Assembly: GCF_014647635.1 (NCBI RefSeq)
Contig: NZ_BMPO01000005.1
Span: forward strand, 62,001-126,000
Length of the DNA: 64,000 bases
Direction: 5' to 3'
From: Pseudomonas matsuisoli
Lineage (GTDB): Bacteria > Pseudomonadota > Gammaproteobacteria > Pseudomonadales > Pseudomonadaceae
Shown here: positions 50,181 through 58,515 of the stretch, piece after piece
How positions within the stretch are numbered: position 1 is the first letter of the stretch
How the letters are laid out: every line of letters starts with the position of its first letter
Program-made: the position numbers and the translations under genes
The notes under the pieces: generated by a model
Database searches by the model: none
What the model was told of the DNA's origin: nothing
The model's input: the letters and a program-made list of their open reading frames with translations, nothing else

Positions 50181-50681
50181 TCAGTGGTCGTGGTGAGCGC
50201 CATGTTCGGCATGAGCGCCATTACCGCGGCCATCTGCACTCGGCGCGTCTCGCTGCACAGCCACGTCCACTGGCACATCGCCCGCGCGCTCGAAGTGCAG
50301 CGTCAGCGGAAAGCGATCACCGCTCCGCAGGGGCTGCTTCAGATCGAACAGCATGACGTGGTAACCCGAGGGCGCGAACGTAATTTCACCGCCCGCTGGG
50401 ATGACTACGCTGTCGACCTTTTGCATTTTCATCATGTCGCCGGCATGCACATGCTCGTGCAACTCCGCCCGCCCCGCGATGGCAGTTTCCACAGCAAGCA
50501 GACGATCGGGCTCGCTACCCTTGTTATGCACGACGAAGTAGGCCGGCGCCGTGGGTGCGTTCGGCGGTAATTCTCGCGACCATGGATGGTCGATGTGCAG
50601 GTCACCGGCGTCGAACGCATGGGCGTGAGCGAGAGCAGTCGTGGCCAGCAACGCGGCCAGCAGGGCATATTTCTTGAACAT
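50181..50681 (-). CDS. periplasmic copper chaperone PCu(A)C
   Basis: The 166-residue protein has a signal peptide (about 1-21), the PCu(A)C cupredoxin fold and the Cu(I) motif of His and Met ligands (HEHVHAGDMMKM, then HVMLF), plus a His-rich tail (AHAEHGAHHDH) that adds metal-binding capacity. It would deliver Cu(I) to oxidases. The start at 50681 (MFKKYALL) begins the signal peptide; the open frame runs upstream to 50891. Confidence 0.92.
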   Translation of the reverse strand: MFKKYALLAALLATTALAHAHAFDAGDLHIDHPWSRELPPNAPTAPAYFVVHNKGSEPDRLLAVETAIAGRAELHEHVHAGDMMKMQKVDSVVIPAGGEITFAPSGYHVMLFDLKQPLRSGDRFPLTLHFERAGDVPVDVAVQRDAPSADGRGNGAHAEHGAHHDH

Positions 50682-50736
50682 CGGAATCGGACTCTTATGG
50701 CGTCGCGTAAAGCGACGCGGTGGCGAAGGTAAGGAA

Positions 50737-51126
50737 TTAAACCAACGATTCGATAGAGCCCGGGGAAGCGCGGGGATTGGCAGAACGCCAGTGATCGTCG
50801 GCGATGACCAGCGCCCGCGCCGGCGCTGCACGGATAACATCCGGCGCAACGCCCAATGCTTCGAGTCGCCAGCCGCCAATCGGCAACCCACCAGAGGACG
50901 CGCACAGGGGGCATTGCGCGAGAGTCACCTTATGGCCAACCTCTTTCGAGTCGATCCCTACGCCCGAGAAGACATGCCCCGCCGCGGAACAATAGCCACC
51001 CTGCAACCCACTCAGCGCGAGTGCAGAGGCGTGGCCGCGTCCAATACCGATAAAGAGCGCGTCCAGGACAAGGACGCACAGCAGCAGTAAGGCCACGGAC
51101 CGGCGTTGGTGGGCGGTCGTAGTCAT
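50737..51126 (-). CDS. DUF2946-family protein (proximal copy)
   Basis: The 129-residue protein has one N-terminal membrane helix (about 10-30), a CPLC motif near residue 71, and no other known motif. It is the first gene of the DUF2946-PCu(A)C-DUF2946-PepSY run on the minus strand. The start at 51126 (MTTTAHQRR) precedes the helix; the frame extends to 51546 across the MITE-like element, which is unlikely to be translated. Confidence 0.82.
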   Translation of the reverse strand: MTTTAHQRRSVALLLLCVLVLDALFIGIGRGHASALALSGLQGGYCSAAGHVFSGVGIDSKEVGHKVTLAQCPLCASSGGLPIGGWRLEALGVAPDVIRAAPARALVIADDHWRSANPRASPGSIESLV

Positions 51127-51268
51127 GCGCGGGATTCTAGGCGTGCGGCTCGGAACCGTCGAGCGCAGAAAAGGCGTCTTAAGGTCGCACACGCTTTGTT
51201 CCGTCCCGCGGCGTACGAAAACCTTCACCGGCGAAACGAAACGGACGCTACCTCGCACGGTCTGACCG

Positions 51269-51416
51269 CTTGACTCTGTACGAAAAGTCGTCGAGCGAAG
51301 GTCAGCCAAGGCGAAATTGTTCGAAGAAGCGCAGTTTACGTGTTGTAAACGAGCATTCTGAGATCCATTCCGACGCAGCATCACCAAGCACAGGCATTTT
51401 TTGGTACAGAGCCAAG
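51269..51416. mobile_element. MITE-like element, 148 bp, with 18-bp terminal inverted repeats
   Basis: The ends CTTGACTCTGTACGAAAA (51269-51286) and the reverse complement of the right end, CTTGGCTCTGTACCAAAA (51399-51416), match at 16 of 18 positions. Inside lies a dyad GTTTAC-GTGTT-GTAAAC (51334-51350). No open frame encodes a transposase, and no clear target-site duplication is visible. It occupies part of the 386-bp gap (51127-51512) between the copper operon and the MaoC gene. It may be an IS remnant mobilised in trans. Confidence 0.65.
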
Positions 51417-51515
51417 TATCTGCCTGGTGACCGTCGCTGCGCTTATACTCTCGTCGTTCGTATGCGCCGCGGACAACCCACCGGGCTGAAGGCCCTGCTT
51501 CAAGGAATCGCTGTG

Positions 51516-52412
51516 ATGACCTATTGGCTCGACATGCCGGCCCCACCTGCTCTTCCGGTCATGTATCTACAGGCCGCGCTGCGCCGCAGCGTGACAGGTC
51601 GAGCACTCCCAGACCGTGGGCTGCGTTGCAGCTTGGAAGTCGACCCTCAGCACTTGTCGCGCTACCGCGAGCTTTGTGGTCATGCGGACGACGGCACGCT
51701 GCCTCCGACGTATCCCCATGTGCTGGCATTCCCATTACAGATGCACCTGCTGACGGCTAACGATTTCCCGTTTCCGTTGTTGGGATTGGTCCATTTGGAA
51801 AACCGTATCCGTGTCATGCGGCCTTTGGATACACGCGGCCCGTTTCGCGTCAGCGTTATCAGTGAGAACCTCCACGCGCATCCGCGAGGCGCTGCATTCG
51901 ATCTGATCGCGCGACTCGAAGACGCCGAAGGCCTGCTTTGGGAAGGCACCAGCCGGTTGCTATGCCGAGGCACGACCCCAGGAACCGCGGGCCGCGAGCG
52001 GCGCCAACGGCGCGCAGCCGCCCTGAGTGAAATTGCACACTGGTCCGTGCCGGCGGATATCGGTCGGGCCTATGCGCGCGTGTCGGGCGACTACAACCCA
52101 ATCCACCTGTCGCCCCTGACTGCACGCCTGTTCGGCTTCGATCGGCCCATCGCTCATGGTTTGTGGAACAAGGCCCGCGTCCTGGCGGCGATGGCGGACC
52201 GGTTGCCAAAATCAGGCTACGAGGTCGAAGCCTGTTTCCATCGCCCGCTCGTATTGCCGGGTGAAGCGCATCTCATGGCCGGCGATGCGGGTGAAAGCGG
52301 CAGCTTCACCGTGACCGGCGCCAAAGGCAAACGTCACCTCGACGGATGTTGGCGGCCACTGCCTTTCCTGGCTGAAGAAACCGTGCCGCTGGCGCTCGCT
52401 GCACAATCCTGA
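51516..52412 (+). CDS. MaoC-like hot-dog-fold protein
   Basis: The 298-residue protein has an N-terminal hot-dog-like half (about 35-155) and a C-terminal MaoC-type dehydratase half (about 170-285). The second half carries the hydratase 2 signature-like segment YARVSGDYNPIHLSPLTARLFGFDRPIAHGLW (catalytic Asp and His in DYNPIH). Likely acts on an acyl-CoA. A GTG at 51513 has better spacing (AAGGA, 6 nt) and may be the real start, one codon upstream. Function inferred from family only. Confidence 0.85.
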   Translation: MTYWLDMPAPPALPVMYLQAALRRSVTGRALPDRGLRCSLEVDPQHLSRYRELCGHADDGTLPPTYPHVLAFPLQMHLLTANDFPFPLLGLVHLENRIRVMRPLDTRGPFRVSVISENLHAHPRGAAFDLIARLEDAEGLLWEGTSRLLCRGTTPGTAGRERRQRRAAALSEIAHWSVPADIGRAYARVSGDYNPIHLSPLTARLFGFDRPIAHGLWNKARVLAAMADRLPKSGYEVEACFHRPLVLPGEAHLMAGDAGESGSFTVTGAKGKRHLDGCWRPLPFLAEETVPLALAAQS

Positions 52413-52465
52413 CTTGCCCTGTAGCAGATGCCGTTGGAAGCTATACGTCTGCTACGGAGCCCTTC

Positions 52466-52771
52466 ATGAATACCCAATCCCTTACCGAGCGCCTGCATGC
52501 CATCCGCGATGCGAACGACTGGCGCCAGTTTCATAGCCCCAAAAACCTGGCCATGGCCGCCAGCGTCGAGATGGCCGAACTCGTTGAAATCTTTCAGTGG
52601 CTGAGTGAAAGCCAATCCCGCGCGTTGCCCGCGGACAAGCTGGAGCACGCAGGTCAAGAGATCGGTGACATCGTGCTTTACCTGCTGCTGTTATGCGCTG
52701 AACTCGGCCTGGACATGGATACGGTGGTCCGCGCCAAACTGGCGCATAGCGAAACGCGGTTCGCACGATGA
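52466..52771 (+). CDS. MazG-like nucleotide pyrophosphohydrolase
   Basis: The 101-residue all-helical protein resembles the dCTPase/RS21-C6 group of the MazG superfamily. The metal-binding motif is EMAELVEIFQW (ExxE) and HAGQEIGDIVLYLLLL (ExxD). It would hydrolyse non-canonical or excess dNTPs to NMPs. The stop overlaps the cmoM start by 4 bp (ATGA). The start has GGAG 6 nt upstream. Confidence 0.88.
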   Translation: MNTQSLTERLHAIRDANDWRQFHSPKNLAMAASVEMAELVEIFQWLSESQSRALPADKLEHAGQEIGDIVLYLLLLCAELGLDMDTVVRAKLAHSETRFAR

Positions 52772-53532
52772 GCGAACAAGACCGGCACTTTGACGAATTG
52801 GCTGTTCGCTTCGCCGAAAAAATCTATGGCGGGACCAAGGGTGCCGTGCGCCTGGCAGTGCTGCAGGCCGATCTGACCGAAGCCCTGCCAAAGCGTCCGT
52901 TACGGGTGCTGGACATTGGCGCGGGGCTCGGTCACATGAGCCTTTGGCTTGCTAGCCAGGGGCACGAGGTGACGCTCGCAGAACCAGCAGCGCCCATGCT
53001 CGAAGGCGCACGCCAGCGCTTTGCCGAAGCAGGTCTCAACGCACGCTTCCTGCAGCTTCCCTGGCAAGCGTTGGCGGACGAGCCCGATACCCGTTTCGAC
53101 CTCGTGTTGTGCCACGCCGTACTGGAATGGCTGGCCGACCCTAGCGCTATCCTGCCGACGCTGAGGCGTTTGACGGCAGATGAGGGATTATTGTCGCTGG
53201 CGTTCTACAACAAGGATGCGCTGATCTATCGAAATCTACTCAAAGGACATTTCCGCAAGCTGCGCAAAGAGCGGTTCTCCGGTGAGGGTCAAAGTCTAAC
53301 GCCGCAAAACCCCATCGACCCCCGCACGCTCGCTGAGCAACTGGCGCCGGATTGGGCGGTCCAAACGAAAAGCGGTATTCGAGTCTTCCATGACTACATG
53401 CCGATGGACTTTCAAGCGAAGGCCAGTGGCGAAGATCTGCTGGAGATGGAGATGGCCTACCGCCGCCACCCAACCTTCGCAGGATTAGGCCGCTACCTGC
53501 ATTGGATCTGCAAACCACGCTTGACCCGCTAG
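52768..53532 (+). CDS. cmoM: tRNA 5-carboxymethoxyuridine methyltransferase
   Basis: The 254-residue SAM-dependent enzyme makes mcmo5U34 in tRNAs. The N-terminus (DRHFDELAVRFAEKIYGGTKGAVR) closely resembles E. coli CmoM (SmtA). Motif I is LDIGAGLGHM near residues 47-56, with LCHAVLEWLADP at motif IV. Length is typical. It is coupled to the MazG-like gene. Confidence 0.93.
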   Translation: MSEQDRHFDELAVRFAEKIYGGTKGAVRLAVLQADLTEALPKRPLRVLDIGAGLGHMSLWLASQGHEVTLAEPAAPMLEGARQRFAEAGLNARFLQLPWQALADEPDTRFDLVLCHAVLEWLADPSAILPTLRRLTADEGLLSLAFYNKDALIYRNLLKGHFRKLRKERFSGEGQSLTPQNPIDPRTLAEQLAPDWAVQTKSGIRVFHDYMPMDFQAKASGEDLLEMEMAYRRHPTFAGLGRYLHWICKPRLTR

Positions 53533-53563
53533 CGTGCAGAGCCACCGGCGAAGGAGAACAACA

Positions 53564-54181
53564 ATGAAGGCCTTGGTATCGATTGGCGCGTTACTCCTGC
53601 TGGCGGGCTGCCAAAGCTCAAATCCTTACACAGCGCAATCAACGCCGATTCCACCCGCGCCAGCCAGTGCAGCTACGCATTTCGATGCGAGCGCGTACCC
53701 TTCCGCGCCGGTGGACTATGGACGCTTTCAGAGCTGGCGCTGGGGCGCGAACCCGGTAACGGCCGTCGAAGGCGGCGCATCGGACAGTTTGAAAGACGCG
53801 GTTGCCAATAGCCTGGAACAGCGGGGCCTAAGGCCTGCAACCGGTAACAGCGCAGATTTGGTCGTCAACGCCAGCCTACGGACCGAGCGCCGCCTGCAGC
53901 AGGTACATGACCGCTATGACAGCTATGGCGGTTACGGAAACTATGGCGACTATTACGGCGGCCCTTATCGCGGCAACCGCTATGGCGTGGGCGCCACCAT
54001 ACCGATCACCCGCACTTATGAAATCGAAGTGGGCGTACTGCGTATGGAATTTCGTGACAGCGCAGGGCAGGTCGTGTGGAACGGCAGTACCGAACTGTCC
54101 ATGAGCGGTGATCAGGGCGAACGCCGCGAGGCGTTGTACACCGCTGCGCGCAAGGTATTGGAAAACTATCCTCCACGCTGA
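53564..54181 (+). CDS. DUF4136 lipoprotein (copy 1)
   Basis: The 205-residue product has a lipobox LLAGC (Cys16), a Gly/Tyr-rich stretch (YGGYGNYGDYYGGPY, about 128-142), and the DUF4136 core (DYGRFQSWRW near 52; GVLRMEFRDSAGQVVW near 165). The start at 53564 has AAGGAG 8-9 nt upstream. A paralogue follows 23 bp later. Function unknown. Confidence 0.88.
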   Translation: MKALVSIGALLLLAGCQSSNPYTAQSTPIPPAPASAATHFDASAYPSAPVDYGRFQSWRWGANPVTAVEGGASDSLKDAVANSLEQRGLRPATGNSADLVVNASLRTERRLQQVHDRYDSYGGYGNYGDYYGGPYRGNRYGVGATIPITRTYEIEVGVLRMEFRDSAGQVVWNGSTELSMSGDQGERREALYTAARKVLENYPPR

Positions 54182-54204
54182 ATTGATCCTCTGGGAGCAT
54201 TCTT

Positions 54205-54762
54205 ATGTATCGCCTGTCGTTGATTCCTACTTTGCTACTGCTCGCGGCTTGTCAGACGGTGAACCTTGATCGGGACTTCGATCCTGATCGGGATTTCGCC
54301 AGTTATCGAACCTGGAGTTGGTCGAGTCCCCGCCTGCAGTACCAGCCGGATGACCCACGCCTCAAGAGCGACCTGACCGATCAACGGATAGCTGAGGCGG
54401 TGGCTGAGCAACTTGATCAACGCGGTCTACGCCCTGCCGCCCAAGACGCCAAGAGCGATCTGAAGGTACGGACCTGGCTCATCGTCGATGAGCGCGAGCG
54501 CCAGGTAACGACCGGCTACACCCCCATGTGGGGCGGCTATTGGAACAATTACTGGGCGATACCGGCCTATTCCGAAACGCGAACGGTGCAATACAAAGTC
54601 GGTACTTTGCAGGTCGACCTGATCGACAGCGAAGACGGCAAGTTGGTGTGGCGTGGCAGCGCCGAGCAGATCATGCGTAGCGACCCGCCAAGCCCCCATG
54701 AACGGGCGCAGGCGATTCGCGAGACGGTTGCCAAGGTGCTGTCGCAATATCCGCCTCGCTAA
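54205..54762 (+). CDS. DUF4136 lipoprotein (copy 2)
   Basis: The 185-residue paralogue of the previous gene has lipobox LLAAC (Cys16) and the same core (FASYRTWSW near 32; GTLQVDLIDSEDGKLVW near 133). Both contain a conserved LDQRGLRPA or LEQRGLRPA segment, showing tandem duplication. GGGAG precedes the start. The outer membrane is the likely location. Confidence 0.88.
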   Translation: MYRLSLIPTLLLLAACQTVNLDRDFDPDRDFASYRTWSWSSPRLQYQPDDPRLKSDLTDQRIAEAVAEQLDQRGLRPAAQDAKSDLKVRTWLIVDERERQVTTGYTPMWGGYWNNYWAIPAYSETRTVQYKVGTLQVDLIDSEDGKLVWRGSAEQIMRSDPPSPHERAQAIRETVAKVLSQYPPR

Positions 54763-54973
54763 AAAAGTGGTTTACGATTTGCCGCGTTATGGCCGAAAGA
54801 GATCGGGATAGTCTTCGAAATGCTCGCTTGCCTTCGGTAAACCTTCAGCGACCCTGCGCGGTTTACAGTGCCATGTCATCAGCTTTCGGTTCGCGTTCGC
54901 AAGGTCATAGATAGATTTGGAACACGCTTGTCCCCTGCCTGCGCGCAGCTTTTAACTTAACTCGGAGTGCCGC

Positions 54974-55420
54974 ATGCAACATGCATCGTGGTTGTTCGCG
55001 TTAACCTTTGTCATTGGGGCTGTCCTGCCGTTGCAAACGGGTATCAACGGGCAGCTCGCGCGGCAGGTGGGCGGCGCGATACCTGGGGCGATGATTTCAT
55101 TCATCGTAGGAACGGTTGTGTTGATCGTGCTGACGTTCGTTTTGCGTCAGATGCCGAGCGCCACGGCAATCAAGAGCGCTGAAACGTGGCAATTTTCCGG
55201 AGGGTTACTCGGCGCGTTCTTTCTTGCGACCGCTGCCATGGCAGGACCTCGAATTGGCGCCCTGCTGTTCATCGCCCTCGTCCTGGCGGGCCAGTTGACG
55301 ATGGCGGTCTTGCTCGATCATTTCGGCTGGGCGGGGTTTCGCGAGTCTCCGATCAGCGCAGGCAAGATTGCAGGGTTGCTGTTGATCATCGCCGGGGTGT
55401 GGTTCATTCAGCGGGGCTGA
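54974..55420 (+). CDS. YdcZ-family (DUF606) DMT transporter
   Basis: The 148-residue protein has five membrane helices spanning nearly the whole sequence, including GMISFIVG-like GAMISFIVGTVVLI and FSGGLLGAFFLATAAMAGPRIG. YdcZ proteins are single-copy half-transporters that may form dimers. Substrate unknown. Its stop is adjacent to the stop of the SdiA-regulated-like gene on the other strand. Confidence 0.88.
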   Translation: MQHASWLFALTFVIGAVLPLQTGINGQLARQVGGAIPGAMISFIVGTVVLIVLTFVLRQMPSATAIKSAETWQFSGGLLGAFFLATAAMAGPRIGALLFIALVLAGQLTMAVLLDHFGWAGFRESPISAGKIAGLLLIIAGVWFIQRG

Positions 55421-56362
55421 TCAGTTCTCGCGCCTGAAGGCATAGAACAGATTGGGCTCGCTGACGACGAACAGGTTACCTCGGTCGTCGAACGTCAGGC
55501 CCTCGCCCTGCCCTATATCGTCCTTGAGGTTTGCCGACCCTGAGTCGAGCGAGCGATACCCCACGAGCTTGCCTTCGGCATCCAATTCCATCAGCAACTT
55601 GGACTCATCGCTCAGCAGAATGAGGTGTCCGGTGCGCGCGTCGTATTCGACGGAGGACAAATCGGTCGCCATGACCGAGTCGTCGATCCAACGCTGCCGA
55701 TCGATTACCTCGAGGCCGAACTGACCGAAGAGGCTTCGTTTAAGGCCGCGGATCTCGTAAAGCTTCATCGGGGAATGCTCTTTCACGACGAAAAGGCGAT
55801 CCCCTTCGCTGTCATAGCCAAGCCCCTCGAATCCGTCGTTGTCGCCTGCATCGAGCGACAGCGTCAGCCCGCGTGCATCGCGTCGGTCGATGACTTGCCC
55901 ATCGACAGCAGGTACCGGGACGGCAAGCAGCGCATGCGTGCGCTCCTCGGCCAACAGCAGGAGACCATCGCCCAGATACGCGATCCCCTCGACATCCTGA
56001 AAGCCAGACAGCGCGTACTTACCCAAGAGGTTGCCCTGCGCGTCCAGCGCGACCAGCTGTTCCGGGTTGTTGATAACGCCCCAGAGGCGATCGAGGTCTC
56101 CATCGAAGGTAAGGCCCGACAAATTGTCGCTCACGCCTGCGACGGGTTTGGCCTCGACAGTGACGTGGAATTTAAGAAGCTGTACGCCGCGAGACTCCCA
56201 AGTCGTACGGTCCAGCTCGCTTTGCATCCAGTAATAGAACCGATCATCCAGGTGCAGTGCCCGCACCTGATAGGCCATCAACAGCACGAACAATAGAAGC
56301 GCGCCGGCCCATAGGCGAACGTCGGCAAGTCGTCCAAGATGGCCTTTCAAGACATTGAGCAT
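55421..56362 (-). CDS. SdiA-regulated-domain (YjiK-like) beta-propeller protein
   Basis: The 313-residue protein has one N-terminal membrane helix (about 18-34) and a periplasmic propeller domain (about 65-310) with repeats containing GVSDNLSGLTFDGD, DVEGIAYLGDG, and GEGLTFDDRGNLFVVSEPN. This is the SdiA-regulated domain, also seen in YjiK. The start at 56362 (MLNVLKG) precedes the helix; the upstream frame to 56509 is not supported. The role is unknown. Confidence 0.85.
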   Translation of the reverse strand: MLNVLKGHLGRLADVRLWAGALLLFVLLMAYQVRALHLDDRFYYWMQSELDRTTWESRGVQLLKFHVTVEAKPVAGVSDNLSGLTFDGDLDRLWGVINNPEQLVALDAQGNLLGKYALSGFQDVEGIAYLGDGLLLLAEERTHALLAVPVPAVDGQVIDRRDARGLTLSLDAGDNDGFEGLGYDSEGDRLFVVKEHSPMKLYEIRGLKRSLFGQFGLEVIDRQRWIDDSVMATDLSSVEYDARTGHLILLSDESKLLMELDAEGKLVGYRSLDSGSANLKDDIGQGEGLTFDDRGNLFVVSEPNLFYAFRREN

Positions 56363-56671
56363 TTCATAAGACTCGACGGGGTATCGCGGCGTATCTTGCC
56401 ACACCGATGTTTCAGTTCTGCGGCGCCGCAAGGCGAAGGGCTGCTGCTCGAGCCGCTGAACGCATCTGCCCCCTGAAAGGCTTTGCCCAACGCCATCGCC
56501 AGGATTCAAGTTGGCTGCAGTTCCGACATCTGGCGTGGGTAACTCACCACTGCCATGTACTCCACATTGCCATCGACGAGGGGTTCAGCGCGGAACTCGG
56601 CACGTCGCCCGCGGCCCAATGGTGCAATGCCGCTGCGCTTGCGTGCGGACCTGTAAACACGGGAGATATCC
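56363..56671. other. divergent intergenic region, 309 bp
   Basis: The gap separates the SdiA-regulated-like gene from the small membrane protein gene. A GGGAG site lies just before 56672. I see no clear promoter hexamer pair, repeat or terminator. A 91-codon plus-strand frame (56407-56682) overlaps the next gene and is judged spurious. Confidence 0.5.
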
Positions 56672-56965
56672 ATGCAGGTTGAAGGATTTTTCGAATGGCT
56701 GGGACAGGCCATTGGCAGCGTGATCCGTTTCATCGTCGATGGTCTTTACTGGATTCTCGGCATGCTGGCCGGCGCCAGCCAGAATTTCGTGGATGGGCTG
56801 GCGACGACGCTCGGCATGGATCGATCGCTACTGACGATCGCGGCACTGGTCATTGGCCTCATGCTCCTGGTCGGCGCCTTCAGAGCCTTCTTTCGCCGTT
56901 CGATCATCTCCGGCCTCATTCTGCTCATCCTCGGTCTTTGGCTGCTGAGCCTCATCATTCACTGA
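56672..56965 (+). CDS. small inner-membrane protein
   Basis: The 97-residue product has an amphipathic N-terminus (about 1-20), a first helix (about 18-35), then two strongly hydrophobic helices (about 52-70 and 75-96). There is no known motif. GGGAG lies about 6 nt upstream. It is followed 102 bp later by the MATE gene on the same strand. I do not recognise a family. Confidence 0.7.
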   Translation: MQVEGFFEWLGQAIGSVIRFIVDGLYWILGMLAGASQNFVDGLATTLGMDRSLLTIAALVIGLMLLVGAFRAFFRRSIISGLILLILGLWLLSLIIH

Positions 56966-57067
56966 CCGCCTTCGCCGGCGTATCGGCCGGCACTGCCTCC
57001 CGCCCGCGGATCTCACCGAAAAGTCACCTTCGCCAGGTATAGTGCCGCGCGCCTTTGAGGAAACCCC

Positions 57068-58402
57068 ATGAGCCCGCTGATCGATGCCTGGCGGCACCGT
57101 CCGACACATCACAAGGTTCGCGACCTTGCCATCCCGATGATTCTCTCCAATCTGTCCGTGCCAATGGTGGCGCTGGTGGACAGCGCCGTCGTCGGCCACC
57201 TGCCCCACGCGCATCAGCTCGGCGCGGTAGCCGTCGGCAGCATGCTCTACGTGGTGCTGGTGAGCCTGCTCAATTTCTTGCGCATGGGCACGACCGGCTT
57301 CTCCGCCCAGGCCGTGGGCCGTGAAGACGGGGAATGGTTCCGCCGTATCCTGCTGCAAGGCGTGATCCTCGGGCTGGTGCTGGCCCTGCTCACGATGGCG
57401 GTTGCGCTTCCACTGACGGACGCCCTGCTGGCGCTGGCCGGGCCATCGGCCGAGCTCCATGATCTGGCGGCAGCGTTCTTTAGCTATCGAATGCTGGGTT
57501 TGCCGGCAGCCCTGATGAATTACGCGTTGATCGGCTGGTTCATCGGCGCGCAGAACGCCCGCGCGCCGTTGGCGATACTGCTGTTCACCAATCTACTGAA
57601 CGCAGGCTTGTCGCTACTGTTCGTGCTCGTGCTTGACTGGGGCGTCGTCGGCGCGGCCCAGGCCGCTGTGATGGCTGAGTGGCTGGGTGTCGCATTGGCG
57701 TTCTGGCTGGCACGTGACGAACTGCGCCGTCACCCCGGGCATCTCCATTGGCGCCCATTACGCTACCTGCGGCACTGGACGCCGCTGCTGGCAGTCAACC
57801 GGGACATCTTCATTCGTAGCCTGGCCATCCAACTGGTGTTCCTTTGGTTGACTCTGCAAGGCAGCCGCCTGGGCGATGCCACCGTGGCCGCCAATGCGCT
57901 ATTGCTCAATGGACTTCAGCTCACCGCTTATGCACTCGACGGTCTAGCACATGCCGTGGAAGCGTTATGCGGGCGCGCCATCGGCGCGCGGGACCGCTTG
58001 GCGCTGAAGCGCGCACTGATCGTTGCTTCCGGGTGGGCCGTCTTGGGAAGCGTGGCGTTTTCGGCACTCTTCCTGATGTTCGGTCAGCTATTCATCAGCC
58101 TGCAGACCAACATTGCAGATGTTCGCGCGGTCGCGTTCACCTACCTGCCCTATTTGGCCTTGCTGCCACTGGTAGGGGTTTCGAGTTACTTGCTCGACGG
58201 ACTCTTCATCGGCGCAACGCGCGCCCGGGAAATGCGCGATGCGATGTTGATCACGCTGGCGTTATCCTTTCCTCTGGCATGGGCGTTGGGAAGCATGGGC
58301 AACCACGGGCTGTGGATTGCGTTTCTGGGGTTCATGCTACTTCGAAGCGTCGTGCTTGGGCTATATGCCTGGCGAATCGATCGGCATCCGGGCTGGGCGT
58401 AA
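57068..58402 (+). CDS. MATE-family efflux transporter (DinF-like)
   Basis: The 444-residue membrane protein has 12 predicted helices in two six-helix halves, with MATE motifs (LAIPMILSNLSVPMVALVDSAVVGHL near 22-47; AVNRDIFIRSLAIQLV in the second half). DinF-type MATE proteins extrude cationic or bile compounds with Na+ or H+. A REP inverted pair follows and may serve as its 3' boundary. Confidence 0.93.
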   Translation: MSPLIDAWRHRPTHHKVRDLAIPMILSNLSVPMVALVDSAVVGHLPHAHQLGAVAVGSMLYVVLVSLLNFLRMGTTGFSAQAVGREDGEWFRRILLQGVILGLVLALLTMAVALPLTDALLALAGPSAELHDLAAAFFSYRMLGLPAALMNYALIGWFIGAQNARAPLAILLFTNLLNAGLSLLFVLVLDWGVVGAAQAAVMAEWLGVALAFWLARDELRRHPGHLHWRPLRYLRHWTPLLAVNRDIFIRSLAIQLVFLWLTLQGSRLGDATVAANALLLNGLQLTAYALDGLAHAVEALCGRAIGARDRLALKRALIVASGWAVLGSVAFSALFLMFGQLFISLQTNIADVRAVAFTYLPYLALLPLVGVSSYLLDGLFIGATRAREMRDAMLITLALSFPLAWALGSMGNHGLWIAFLGFMLLRSVVLGLYAWRIDRHPGWA

Positions 58403-58429
58403 CCGAATCCATGAAATAGCGCTCGCCAG

Positions 58430-58488
58430 TAGGGCGGGTAAAACCTGCGGCTTTTCATCAAAAACCCTGCGGGTTTCACCCGCCCTAC
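58430..58488. repeat. REPIN: inverted pair of GTAGGGCGGG REPs
   Basis: The termini GTAGGGCGGGT and ACCCGCCCTAC are perfect inverted repeats; each arm carries a small hairpin (the right arm TGCGGGTTTCACCCGC). It lies 27 bp after the MATE gene stop and 28 bp before the end of speA, so it sits between convergent genes. Confidence 0.88.
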
Positions 58489-58515
58489 ACGCCAGGTCGG
58501 CGAAGCTCTATAACC

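Noticed and set aside
56407..56682. A 91-codon plus-strand frame just before the small membrane protein
   Set aside because: Basic and low-complexity composition, no binding site, and it overlaps the start of the better-supported gene at 56672.
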